Shown: positions 1-7,655, numbered from the stretch's first letter. The stretch is DNA of 15,895 nt from Candidatus Omnitrophota bacterium (GCA_023248175.1 JAHFFC010000004.1:1-15895); one strand, 5' to 3'. Notes: generated by a model from the sequence alone, not told the origin. Made by a program: numbers and translations.

Positions 1-1309
1 ACAGAAGGACCAGAAGGTTGCTGCTGAACTCATCAAAGAAGGGGCATATGACTATGTCTCCAAAGAAGAGGGTTACTCCATAGCTCTTCCTTTTGTGATT
101 CAGGAAACGTTGAGCAAATTCAACGCAAAACAAGAAAAGGAACGGCTCGAGCGGGAGATTTTGGAGAAAAACGCCGAGCTTGAAAAAATGAACGAGGATT
201 TAAGCCGTCTGAATCAACTGAAATCAAACTTCGTCTCGACCGCCTCTCACGAATTGCGCACCCCCTTATCCATTATTCGCGAGACTTCTTCTTTAATCCT
301 GGAGGAAGAGATCGGCCCGCTAAATAAAAAACAGAGAACGTTCCTGAATAACGTCAAGAATCAGGCGGACCGGCTGCTTCGTACCGTGACCGATTTGCTG
401 GACTTAAGCAAGATCGAAGCCGGGAAGTTGGAACTGCACAAACGTTTTGTGGATGTCGGGGATTGGGCGAATCGGATTATCGATTTTTTCCAGATCCATG
501 CCAGGGAGAAGAAAGTTCAGCTGATGGTAGAAATTCCGCCGGCTCTTGGCGAGATTTACATGGACGAGGATAAAATGATCCAGGTATTGACGAACCTTCT
601 GGGGAATGCAGTGAAATTTACTCCCGAGGGAGGGGAGATTACGGTTGCGTTCTTGAACAAAAAAGATAAAATTGAAGTCCGTGTCACAGATACTGGAATT
701 GGGATTGCCCCTGAAGATATCGGCAAGATATTTGATCGTTACCAGCAGGCAGAGCACCAGGAATCTGTCTACCTTCAAAAGGGGACAGGATTGGGGCTGG
801 CCATTAGCAGGGAAATTGTGAGAATGCATCAGGGAGAAATCGGGGTCGAGAGCCCACCGAAACTGGGGAGTGCTTTTTGGTTTACCCTGCCGAAGCTGAC
901 TCATGATCAAGTTGCTCTGGAGGTCTTCGGCAAGGAAATTCAAAGGAGCAAAGAGACCGAGCAATTCATGACGCTCTGCTTAATCCAACAGAGCGGTGCC
1001 AAGGATGAAGCATCGTCGCAAGCGATTTTAGATGAGCTGATACTGCGGTTGGGGATAGTCTTGCGTAAAGGAAAAGATCAGGTTTTCCAATATCAGGGAT
1101 CGATCACGATTTTGATGAAAGAAACGGATTCCTCCATGGGGAAAGTGGCGCAGGAACGAATCGAGGCTCTTTTAAAGGACTGCATCAAAAACTCCGAGAA
1201 ATTCAGCGCGATTACTTTCTCAACCGCTATCGCTACTTATCCCGATCATGGCAGTCAAACGGAAGAATTGTTGAACTTCTGCGCCAAAAACCTTCTTGGA
1301 GTTAATTGA
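1..1309 (+). CDS. Hybrid REC-histidine kinase with degenerate GGDEF-like C-terminus (5' partial)
   Basis: The reading frame is open from base 2, so the gene begins upstream. The first 21 codons end in GAYDYVSK, the usual end of a response-regulator receiver domain (the last K is its conserved lysine), so a REC domain lies at the N-terminus. A charged coiled-coil linker follows (about 110-220). The HisKA H-box is SHELRTPLS, with the phosphorylated His at 248-250. The HATPase domain has an N-box (LLGNAVKFTP), G1 (DTGIGIAP), an F-box (IFDRYQQAE) and G2 (GTGLGLAIS). No membrane segment is visible, so this part looks cytosolic. After about 905 a further 130 residues resemble the second half of a GGDEF domain, with LRKGKDQVFQY before the signature site and AIATYPDHGSQTEELL after it, but the GGDEF motif itself is replaced by QGSI. 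The kinase should be active as a kinase; diguanylate cyclase activity is not expected. The signal and partner are unknown. It overlaps the next gene by 4 bases. Confidence 0.9.
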   Translation, partial: QKDQKVAAELIKEGAYDYVSKEEGYSIALPFVIQETLSKFNAKQEKERLEREILEKNAELEKMNEDLSRLNQLKSNFVSTASHELRTPLSIIRETSSLILEEEIGPLNKKQRTFLNNVKNQADRLLRTVTDLLDLSKIEAGKLELHKRFVDVGDWANRIIDFFQIHAREKKVQLMVEIPPALGEIYMDEDKMIQVLTNLLGNAVKFTPEGGEITVAFLNKKDKIEVRVTDTGIGIAPEDIGKIFDRYQQAEHQESVYLQKGTGLGLAISREIVRMHQGEIGVESPPKLGSAFWFTLPKLTHDQVALEVFGKEIQRSKETEQFMTLCLIQQSGAKDEASSQAILDELILRLGIVLRKGKDQVFQYQGSITILMKETDSSMGKVAQERIEALLKDCIKNSEKFSAITFSTAIATYPDHGSQTEELLNFCAKNLLGVN

Positions 1310-2241
1310 ATACTTATCATTTCACCGTCCCGCCCGCCGACGCGGGCAGGCGATTGGATCAATTTCTCGTTGACCAGTTCCACAAAAAATACTCCCGTTC
1401 TTACCTTCAGTATTTGGTCGCTCAGGGGAATGTCCTTGTCAATGGTAAGAGAGTCAAACGCCACGACCCTGTTCGAGGCAGCGATGAAATCAAAGTTATT
1501 TTTGAAAAAAAGAAGGGGCGTCATTGGTTAACACCGGAGGAAATTCCTCTGGATATCGTTTATGAGGATGAGGAAATCCTAGTCGTGAATAAGCCGTCCG
1601 GAATGGTAGTACATCCGGCCTGTGGGCATTACACCGGAACATTGGTTCACGCGCTGTTGGCTCATTGCCGTTCTCTTTCTCAAGCGGGCGACCCAGCAAG
1701 GCCAGGAATTGTCCACCGGCTGGATAAGGAGACCTCCGGGTTGATCTTAGTGGCGAAAACGGAGAATGCTCATTACCGTCTGGCTGAACAGTTTGCTTCC
1801 AGACAAGTCAAAAAAAAGTATCTGGCCATTGTGCGCGGGAGGGTGGCTCGTCAAGAAGGAGTAATCCATCTGCCGATAGGGCGGCATCCAGTGAACCGGC
1901 AAAAGATGGCGGTCATTGCTAAGGGAGAAGGGCGTGCTCGTGAAGCTGAAACTCGATACAGGGTGTTGGAGCGTTTCAAACAAGCGAGCTACTTGGAACT
2001 TGAGCCCACAACAGGCCGGACCCATCAAATTCGAGTCCATCTTTCTGCTTTGGGACATCCCATTCTAGGAGATTCTGTTTATGGAGGGGGCGTCCCTTCC
2101 TTAAAGATACCTCGGCTGGCACTCCATGCCGCCGCTGTGACCTTTAACCATCCCAAAAGCGGTCGCTCTCTAACCCTCGAAGCACCGATGCCCAAGGATC
2201 TTCAGGAACTTTTGAAACAATTAAATGCCACCCTTCACTGA
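1306..2241 (+). CDS. rluD: RluD-family 23S rRNA pseudouridine synthase
   Basis: This gene encodes a 311-residue enzyme that isomerises uridine to pseudouridine in RNA; family members of this form modify 23S rRNA (RluC/RluD type). An S4 RNA-binding domain occupies about residues 15-65 (RRLDQFL, SRSYLQYLVAQGNVLVNG). The catalytic domain follows with VVNKPSGMVVHP, the catalytic-Asp motif HRLDKETSGL (Asp at residue 140) and the C-terminal GRTHQIRVHL. The length is typical. The TTG start at 1306 lies inside the kinase stop (TTGA overlap) with GGAG at 1298-1301. The spacing is short, but the N-terminus from this codon matches the family and no ATG is near. The overlap suggests translational coupling to the kinase. 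RluD and RluC cannot be separated by eye; the short N-terminus and S4 domain fit RluD slightly better. Confidence 0.9.
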   Translation: MNTYHFTVPPADAGRRLDQFLVDQFHKKYSRSYLQYLVAQGNVLVNGKRVKRHDPVRGSDEIKVIFEKKKGRHWLTPEEIPLDIVYEDEEILVVNKPSGMVVHPACGHYTGTLVHALLAHCRSLSQAGDPARPGIVHRLDKETSGLILVAKTENAHYRLAEQFASRQVKKKYLAIVRGRVARQEGVIHLPIGRHPVNRQKMAVIAKGEGRAREAETRYRVLERFKQASYLELEPTTGRTHQIRVHLSALGHPILGDSVYGGGVPSLKIPRLALHAAAVTFNHPKSGRSLTLEAPMPKDLQELLKQLNATLH

Positions 2242-2263
2242 ATAGTTACCATTTCTAATTTGG

Positions 2264-2314
2264 CTTGACACCGCACAAAAAGGACTTGACAGGGGTTTAG
2301 AAAGGTAGTAATAT
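2264..2314 (+). promoter_or_regulatory. Predicted sigma-70-type promoter for the nusA operon, with a second upstream TTGACA
   Basis: A perfect -35 hexamer TTGACA (2286-2291) is followed after 17 nt by TAATAT (2309-2314), which is 4 of 6 to the consensus -10. Predicted transcription start is about 2320-2322. A second perfect TTGACA lies at 2265-2270, 21 bp upstream (the shared 7-mer CTTGACA is at 2264 and 2285), with no matching -10 at normal spacing. It may be a second RNA polymerase or regulator contact, or chance. This is the only convincing promoter before the 12-gene block. Confidence 0.65.
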
Positions 2315-2326
2315 ATAGCTGTTTAC

Positions 2327-2356
2327 AAAAAAAGTGGGCTTTCACCCACTTTTTTT
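2327..2356 (+). terminator. Promoter-proximal intrinsic-terminator-like hairpin in the nusA leader
   Basis: Seven A, GTGGG, the 6-nt loop CTTTCA, CCCAC and seven T form a perfect 12-bp stem with a U-run. It could stop rluD read-through. Because the A-run and T-run are symmetric, it would also act on the opposite strand. It lies downstream of the predicted promoter, so RNA started there meets it within about 35 nt. Attenuation or NusA-dependent autoregulation is therefore possible. It could instead be a stabilising 5' mRNA hairpin. Confidence 0.7.
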
Positions 2357-2416
2357 ATTGGGATGGACAGATGTCATTGAAAATGTGTTCGTGAGATACG
2401 ATTTTAAAGGATACCT
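2357..2416 (+). other. nusA 5' leader remainder, no gene seen
   Basis: These 60 bases between the hairpin and nusA hold no supportable gene. TTGAAA at 2377-2382 has no good -10. AAGGA at 2407-2411 is the nusA ribosome binding site, 5 nt from the ATG. rimP, which commonly precedes nusA, is not here; the whole 2242-2416 gap is too small for it. Confidence 0.6.
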
Positions 2417-3772
2417 ATGGGAGCGGATTTACTGGCAATTTTAGACAATATTGAGAAGGAAAAAGGGATCAAAAAGGAAATTTTGATTCAGGCGGTGGAG
2501 TTTGCCGTGGCGTCGGCGGCGCGGAAAAATTTAGGGAAGCAATTTGAAGGAGAAGTATCGGCGCGGCTGGATATTCACAACGGTGGGATCAAGATTATCG
2601 TTGATAATAAAGAAGTTGAATCAATGGAGATGGGGCGTATCGCCGCGCAGACAGCCAAACAAGTGATCATGCAGAAAATCCGCGAGGCGGAGAGGGATGT
2701 TATTTTTGATGACTTTAACGCCAAAGTCGGAGAGATCACTCATGGGAGTGTTCATCGTTTTGAGCGGGGGGGATTGATCGTTGACTTGGGACGGACAGAG
2801 GCATTTTTACCGATGAAAGAACAGTCTCCCAAGGAAAAATACCGCCAGGGAGATCGTGTGCGGTTTTATATTCTTGATGTTCACCGCTCCAGTAAGGGGC
2901 CGCAGGTGATTCTGTCTCGTTCGCATCCTGGTTTAATACGCTGTCTCTTCGAACTTGAAGTCCCTGAGATTTATGAAGGGATTGTCGAGATCAAGGAAGT
3001 GGCGCGTGAAGCGGGAGAACGGTCTAAAATCGCCGTTTGGTCCAAGGATGAGAAAGTGGATCCTGTCGGGGCTTGTGTCGGGATGAGGGGCCAGCGGGTA
3101 AAAAATGTTGTCAGGGAGTTACAGGGAGAGCGGATTGATATCATTCGATGGGATGAGGATCAGCTGAAACTTTTGACCGAGGCTCTGGCTCCGGCGCAGG
3201 TGCTGGAAATCAGATTGGATACGTTGAAGAAAAAAGCTCTTGTGTTGGTGGAAGATGATCAGCTTTCTCTTGCCATTGGAAAGAGGGGCCAGAATGTCCG
3301 GTTGGCATGCAAGTTGACGGGATGGGATATTGATATCAGAAGCCGCAGCGAAATTCAAAAAGAGGAAACGGCAAAGGAAGCAGCCGATCAAGTTTCTCTG
3401 TCGGAATTGCCGGGAGTAGGACCGAAAACAAAGGGCAATTTGGAAAGCGCCGGCTACACAAAGGTGAGCCAGATTGCCCATGCAACTGTTAAACAGATCA
3501 GTGAAGTTCCCGGGGTGGGGGCGAAGACCGCTCAGAAGTTGATCCTCGCGGCTCAACAGTTGTTGAAGGAGATGAGCAGTCCCAGGAAACAAGCGGAGCG
3601 AATGCTGGATATACTGCAGGGAAAACAGGCGACGGAAACAACTACCGAGGGTGAGGAAGAACCAGTTGTTCAAAAAGAACTTTCGGTAACGGAGTCTTCG
3701 CCTGAGGCGGATTTGCCTCGGGCAGAAGAATCAGAAACAGCAGAGAACAAGGAAGAAAAAACTGAAGAGTAG
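2417..3772 (+). CDS. nusA: Transcription termination/antitermination factor NusA
   Basis: NusA binds RNA polymerase and nascent RNA and modulates pausing, termination and antitermination. The 451 residues show, in order, the N-terminal polymerase-binding domain (about 1-105), an S1 domain (about 106-170, with GLIVDLGRTEAFLP), KH1 with GMRG at 222-225, KH2 with GKRG at 288-291, and two helix-hairpin-helix units (ELPGVGPKT at 330-338, EVPGVGAKT at 363-371). An acidic tail of about 50 residues is rich in Glu. The ATG at 2417 with AAGGA at 2407-2411 gives the expected family N-terminus. The tail includes a segment encoded by a palindromic element (3695-3729) also present in plsC. The gene heads the operon and its own leader contains a terminator, so autoregulation by NusA is plausible. 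Its stop codon is immediately followed by the infB Shine-Dalgarno. Confidence 0.97.
   Translation: MGADLLAILDNIEKEKGIKKEILIQAVEFAVASAARKNLGKQFEGEVSARLDIHNGGIKIIVDNKEVESMEMGRIAAQTAKQVIMQKIREAERDVIFDDFNAKVGEITHGSVHRFERGGLIVDLGRTEAFLPMKEQSPKEKYRQGDRVRFYILDVHRSSKGPQVILSRSHPGLIRCLFELEVPEIYEGIVEIKEVAREAGERSKIAVWSKDEKVDPVGACVGMRGQRVKNVVRELQGERIDIIRWDEDQLKLLTEALAPAQVLEIRLDTLKKKALVLVEDDQLSLAIGKRGQNVRLACKLTGWDIDIRSRSEIQKEETAKEAADQVSLSELPGVGPKTKGNLESAGYTKVSQIAHATVKQISEVPGVGAKTAQKLILAAQQLLKEMSSPRKQAERMLDILQGKQATETTTEGEEEPVVQKELSVTESSPEADLPRAEESETAENKEEKTEE
3695..3729 (+). repeat. Degenerate copy of a 35-nt palindromic element inside nusA
   Basis: The element contains CGCCTGAGGCG, an almost loopless hairpin, then GGATTTGCCTCGGGC. 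By hand alignment without gaps it matches the element at 12849-12883 in plsC at 25 of 35 positions, and at 20 of the first 24. Both copies are read in the same frame (SSPEADLPRAEE here, SPPKADPPKGGE there). It lies in the poorly conserved acidic tail of NusA, where an insertion would be tolerated. This copy appears decayed. Confidence 0.45.
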
Positions 3773-3786
3773 GGGGTTGCCGTGGG

Positions 3787-5925
3787 ATGGGGATACGAGT
3801 TTATCAATTAGCAAAGGAATTAGGGTTAGAGAGTAAGGAGCTGATGTCTCGCCTCCAGAAGCTGGGAATCAAAGTGAGCGGGCATATGAACTCTTTGGGG
3901 GAAGATTCTGTCTCCAAAATTAAAGACGCGCTCAAACCAAGCGCCAAAAAAGAACCGGTAAAGAAGCCGGCAGCCGACAAGAAACCGGTATTAACAAAAA
4001 AAGAAAAAGTTGTAAAACCTGCTACTCCAGTTTCAGTGCCGGTTCAAAAACCGGCTTCTTCCGTGGCTGTCGTTCAAGCCCCTGCTCCGGTCCTGGCTCC
4101 TGCTCCTGCTGTTGCTCCAGTGGTTACCCCGGTGGTGTCTGGCGCGCCTCAAATTCCCAAAAAAGTAATCCTAAAAAAATTCTCCCTCACCGTCAAAGAT
4201 TTTTCCCAGAATATCGGATTGACCGTTCCTGAATTGATCAAACGCTTAATGAAGAGGAAAGTTTTTGCCACGATCAATCAAACCTTAGAAAAAACGGTGA
4301 TGGAGGAAGTCGCTTTAGAACTGAATCTCTCGCTGGAATTCCCACAGAGTGTTGAAGAGATTGCTCTCACGGCTCATAACGAGCTGGACGATCCGAAAGA
4401 ACTGGTTTCCCGGGGGCCGGTGGTAACCTTCATGGGACATGTGGATCATGGGAAAACTTCCCTGCTGGATTATATTCGAAAAACTCGAGTGGCCGCTAAA
4501 GAAACGGGGGGAATCACACAGCACATCGGGGCCTACCAGGTTCAAATCGGGGAAGGGAAGGTAACCTTCTTGGATACACCGGGTCATGAGGCGTTTACGG
4601 CCTTAAGGGCCCGCGGCGCCAATGCCACCGACGTGGTTGTCCTGGTGGTTGCCGCCGACGACGGAGTGATGCCTCAAACCATCGAGGCGATTGACCATGC
4701 CCGTGCCGCCAATGTTCCAATTGTGGTCGCGATCAACAAGTGTGATCTTCCAACGGCAAACTTGGATCGAATCAAGACGAAGCTGGCGGAATTGAATTTA
4801 TTGACAGAAGATTGGGGAGGGAAAACGGTTGCGATTCCTGTTTCGGCAAAAACCGGAACAGGGGTAGATACTCTTCTTGAAATGCTTCTTTTGGAAACGG
4901 ATCTTTTGGAACTGAAGGCGAATCTCAAAAAGCCGGCAAGCGGCGTTGTGATTGAAGCGAAACTGACCGGCGAACGAGGAGCAGTCGCAACTGTATTGGT
5001 TCAGAACGGCACGCTTCGTATTGGTGATCCTGTCCTTTGCGGAAGCAGATGGGGAAAGATCCGTGCTCTGTGGAATGACCGGTTGCAGACGGTCCAGGAA
5101 GCCCCTCCCGCGATGCCGGTTGAAATTCTGGGACTTTCCGGTGTTCCAGAAGCAGGAGATAAATTTTACGTACTTCCCGGTGTAGAACAGGCGAAGGAAA
5201 TCGCCACCAAACGGCTGGCTCGAAAAGAAGAGCTTGGAGTGCGCGCCACGCGATCTCACGTGACTTTGGAAGACCTCTACCAGCAGATCAAAGAGGGAAA
5301 GATCAAGGAGTTAAAACTGATCACGAAGGCGGATGTGCAGGGCTCTTTGGAGGTTTTGAATCAGATCATTACCCGACTGGGAACAGAAGAGGTTAAAGTC
5401 AATATTATTCACTCGGGCGTTGGCGATATCAGTGAATCTGATATCATGTTGGCGGCCGCTTCGGATGCCATCACTATTGGATTTCATGTTCGTGTTGATT
5501 TCAACGCACAGGCGTCCGCGGCTAGAGAACGGGTTGATTTGAGAACCTACGACATCATTTACGAAGTTGAGAATGCTGTCCGGGCGGCAATGGAAGGATT
5601 ACTGGAGCCTGAAATTCAGGAGCAGATGGTCGGAAAAGCAGAGGTGATCGAAACCTTCAACGTTCCGAAGGCGGGAACCATTGCCGGTTGTAAAATCACC
5701 GACGGAAAAATTCACCGAAAAGCTCTTCTTCGAGTCATTCGCGGCAAGGACGTTATCTTTAAAGGAAAGATTGGATCTCTGAGACGGTTTAAAGAGGACG
5801 TGCGAGAAGTTTTGCAGGGGGTTGAGTGCGGACTTGGCATTGAAGGGTTCAACGAGATCCATAAAGGGGATCTCCTCGAGGCTTATGAGGAAATTGAGAA
5901 GGAAAGGAAGCTGGCTAGGAACTAA
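3787..5925 (+). CDS. infB: Translation initiation factor IF-2
   Basis: IF-2 is the GTPase that delivers fMet-tRNA to the 30S subunit and promotes subunit joining. The 712-residue protein has an N-terminal IF2_N unit (about 1-50), a Lys-rich then Pro/Ala/Val-rich linker (about 50-122), a second IF2_N unit (about 130-185), and the GTPase domain. G motifs are G1 GHVDHGKT (217-224), G2 GGITQH (241-246), G3 DTPGH (263-267), G4 NKCD (317-320) and G5 SAKTG (353-357). Beta-barrel domains and the fMet-tRNA-binding C-terminus complete the usual layout. It is shorter than the roughly 890-residue E. coli protein because the linker is short. The ATG at 3787 has AGGGGG at 3771-3776, overlapping the nusA stop. 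rbfA, which often follows infB, is replaced here by trpS. Confidence 0.98.
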   Translation: MGIRVYQLAKELGLESKELMSRLQKLGIKVSGHMNSLGEDSVSKIKDALKPSAKKEPVKKPAADKKPVLTKKEKVVKPATPVSVPVQKPASSVAVVQAPAPVLAPAPAVAPVVTPVVSGAPQIPKKVILKKFSLTVKDFSQNIGLTVPELIKRLMKRKVFATINQTLEKTVMEEVALELNLSLEFPQSVEEIALTAHNELDDPKELVSRGPVVTFMGHVDHGKTSLLDYIRKTRVAAKETGGITQHIGAYQVQIGEGKVTFLDTPGHEAFTALRARGANATDVVVLVVAADDGVMPQTIEAIDHARAANVPIVVAINKCDLPTANLDRIKTKLAELNLLTEDWGGKTVAIPVSAKTGTGVDTLLEMLLLETDLLELKANLKKPASGVVIEAKLTGERGAVATVLVQNGTLRIGDPVLCGSRWGKIRALWNDRLQTVQEAPPAMPVEILGLSGVPEAGDKFYVLPGVEQAKEIATKRLARKEELGVRATRSHVTLEDLYQQIKEGKIKELKLITKADVQGSLEVLNQIITRLGTEEVKVNIIHSGVGDISESDIMLAAASDAITIGFHVRVDFNAQASAARERVDLRTYDIIYEVENAVRAAMEGLLEPEIQEQMVGKAEVIETFNVPKAGTIAGCKITDGKIHRKALLRVIRGKDVIFKGKIGSLRRFKEDVREVLQGVECGLGIEGFNEIHKGDLLEAYEEIEKERKLARN

Positions 5926-5931
5926 TTCGGT

Positions 5932-6909
5932 ATGCGCGAGCGAGTCTTAAGCGGAATGCGTCCCACAGGAGCTCTGCATTTAGGGCACTTACTGGGAGCA
6001 TTGCAGAACTGGGTCGTACTTCAAGGGGAGTACGAGTGTTACTTCATGGTTGCCGATTGGCACGCGCTCATGAGCGAGTACGAAGACCCCAAGGAAATCC
6101 GTCGCAACGGCGAGCAGATGGTGATTGATTGGCTTGCCTGCGGGATTGACCCGGAGAAAAGCGTTATTTTTCGCCAGTCCGACGTCCCTGCGCATTTGGA
6201 GTTGGCGTTTATTTTGGGAGTTTTAACGCCTCTCCCATGGTTGGAACGGAATCCGACTTATAAAGAGCAATTGAGAGAACTGGCGACACGGCACCTGACG
6301 ACGTACGGTTTTTTAGGATACCCGGTTTTGCAGGCGGCTGATATTTTGCTCTATCAGGCGACGAAAGTTCCCATCGGAGTGGACCAACTCCCTCACTTGG
6401 AATTGGCGCGGGAAATTGTCAGGAAGTTTAATTCACTTTACGGCAAGAAACTCCTTGAACCGGAGCCGTTACTGACGCAGATACCGAAACTGTCGGGGAT
6501 TGATGGCAGAAAAATGAGCAAGAGTTATGACAATGCTATCGCGTTGGGGGATGAGCCCGAGGCGATTTTGAAAAAATCCCAGCGGATGTTTACCGATCCA
6601 TTACGGATCAAATTCTCGGATCCCGGACATCCCGATCAGTGCAATGTTTATTCTTATTACAAAATTTTTGCACCAGCCAAAAAGGAAGAGGTTTACGACT
6701 ACTGCACGAACGCCAAAAAGGGATGCACAGAATGTAAGACAAATTTGGGATCTGTCTTACTTCAGTTCCTGGAGCCAATCAGAGAGAAACGGAACTACTG
6801 GGTGAATCGGCAAAAGAAAGTCACCGAAATCATTGAAGAGGGGAAACGGCGGGCAAGGAGTGTGGCGGAAAAGAGCATGAGTGAAATCAAGGAACTAGTA
6901 GGCATATGA
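5932..6909 (+). CDS. trpS: Tryptophanyl-tRNA synthetase with four-cysteine (possible Fe-S) motif
   Basis: This class I synthetase charges tRNA-Trp with tryptophan in the cytosol. Its 325 residues match the family length. The HIGH-type motif is LHLGHLLG (15-22), after RPTGA; YQATKVPIGVDQLPHLELAR (141-160) is the usual ATP/Trp-site region; and KMSKS is at 194-198. Cysteines at 237, 258, 265 and 268 give C-x20-C-x6-C-x2-C, close to the pattern reported for TrpRS enzymes that bind a [4Fe-4S] cluster near the anticodon-binding region. Cluster binding is inference. The ATG lies 6 nt after the infB stop with only a weak AGGA at 5917-5920, so coupling to infB translation is likely. The stop overlaps the scpA start by 4 bases (ATGA). 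Confidence 0.97.
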   Translation: MRERVLSGMRPTGALHLGHLLGALQNWVVLQGEYECYFMVADWHALMSEYEDPKEIRRNGEQMVIDWLACGIDPEKSVIFRQSDVPAHLELAFILGVLTPLPWLERNPTYKEQLRELATRHLTTYGFLGYPVLQAADILLYQATKVPIGVDQLPHLELAREIVRKFNSLYGKKLLEPEPLLTQIPKLSGIDGRKMSKSYDNAIALGDEPEAILKKSQRMFTDPLRIKFSDPGHPDQCNVYSYYKIFAPAKKEEVYDYCTNAKKGCTECKTNLGSVLLQFLEPIREKRNYWVNRQKKVTEIIEEGKRRARSVAEKSMSEIKELVGI

Positions 6910-7655
6910 GCGCGACACTGAAAACGATCAAGAAACCGTATAAGGTAACCCTGCCGGCTTTTGAAGGGCCGCTGGATCTCTTGCTTTATTTGATACAGAA
7001 GCAAGAATTGAATATTTATGATATCCCCATCGCCCAGATCACCGGGCAATACCTGGAATATCTAGGAATGATGGAATTGCTCGACTTGGAAATCGCCGGG
7101 GAGTTTCTGGTGATGACTGCCACTTTAATGGAGATCAAATCCAAGATGCTCCTGCCGCCGGAGCAGAGACCTGAGGGTGAGGTGGATCCTCGAGCCGAGT
7201 TGGTGAACCGGCTTTTGGAGTATCAAAAATTTAAAGAGGTGGCTTTGAGATTGGAACAACTAGAATCTCTCCGCCGTGACTTTGTTTCACGGACCCCAAC
7301 GACTTTGTCCTCTTTTGAAGGAGAAGTGGCTCCTGAAGAAGAGTGGTGTGATCTTTCGCTGTATGATCTGATGAAGGGGATGCGGAATGTTCTCGACTCC
7401 ATGGCTTCCAAAACATCGCAGTCCGTGAGAGAAATCATGGAAGATATGGTGACTGTCGAGGGAAGGATTCAATGGATATTAGAAATGCTGACCCATATGC
7501 CAGTGGTATATCTCTCGCAGTTATTGAAGAAAACAGATGGGAAAATGGAGATCGTGGCGACGGTTCTTGCCAGTCTGGAGTTATCAAAAGCGCTGCAGGT
7601 TCGATTAAAACAAGACGAACTTTTCGGGGAGGTGGAAATTGCCCGAGTCAACTAG
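6906..7655 (+). CDS. scpA: Segregation and condensation protein A (kleisin)
   Basis: ScpA is the kleisin subunit of the SMC-ScpA-ScpB condensin that organises and segregates the chromosome. It bridges the SMC heads and binds ScpB. The 249-residue protein carries the typical N-terminal signature FEGPLDLLLYLI (19-30), then NIYDIPIAQIT (36-46), and EFLVMTATLMEIKSKMLLP (66-84), which corresponds to the SMC-neck-binding helices. A middle coiled region and a C-terminal winged-helix-like segment (TFLA/ATVLASLEL) follow. The ATG overlaps the trpS stop by 4 bases, with AAGGA at 6889-6893. The gene overlaps scpB by 17 bases. No smc gene is in the window. Confidence 0.95.
   Translation: MSATLKTIKKPYKVTLPAFEGPLDLLLYLIQKQELNIYDIPIAQITGQYLEYLGMMELLDLEIAGEFLVMTATLMEIKSKMLLPPEQRPEGEVDPRAELVNRLLEYQKFKEVALRLEQLESLRRDFVSRTPTTLSSFEGEVAPEEEWCDLSLYDLMKGMRNVLDSMASKTSQSVREIMEDMVTVEGRIQWILEMLTHMPVVYLSQLLKKTDGKMEIVATVLASLELSKALQVRLKQDELFGEVEIARVN
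7626..7635 (+). promoter_or_regulatory. Strong Shine-Dalgarno deciding the scpB TTG start
   Basis: GGGGAGGTGG lies 6 nt (counted from GGAGG) before TTG at 7639, inside the 3' end of scpA. This is one of the best matches to the anti-Shine-Dalgarno in the window and supports a non-ATG start here. Confidence 0.75.

Noticed and set aside
404..964. Minus-strand open frame of 186 codons under the histidine kinase
   Set aside because: It lies fully inside a well-supported kinase; its translation shows no domain, and long antisense frames are common shadows here.
1329..1350. GC-rich imperfect palindrome near the rluD start (GCCCGC / GCGGGC)
   Set aside because: It resembles a repeat, but the peptide it encodes (VPPADAGRRLD) is normal family sequence, so coding constraint explains it.
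2370..2395. Tiny frame MSLKMCS before nusA as a leader peptide
   Set aside because: No ribosome binding site, no run of regulatory codons, and no hairpin after it.
3930..4150. Pro/Ala/Lys-rich repeats in infB as a tandem-repeat locus
   Set aside because: Low-complexity linkers are normal between the N-terminal units of IF-2; no exact DNA repeat unit is seen.
4590..4620. GGCCTTAAGG-GCC and GGGCCC palindromes in infB
   Set aside because: They encode the conserved IF-2 segment after DTPGHEAF; no matching copies elsewhere in the window.
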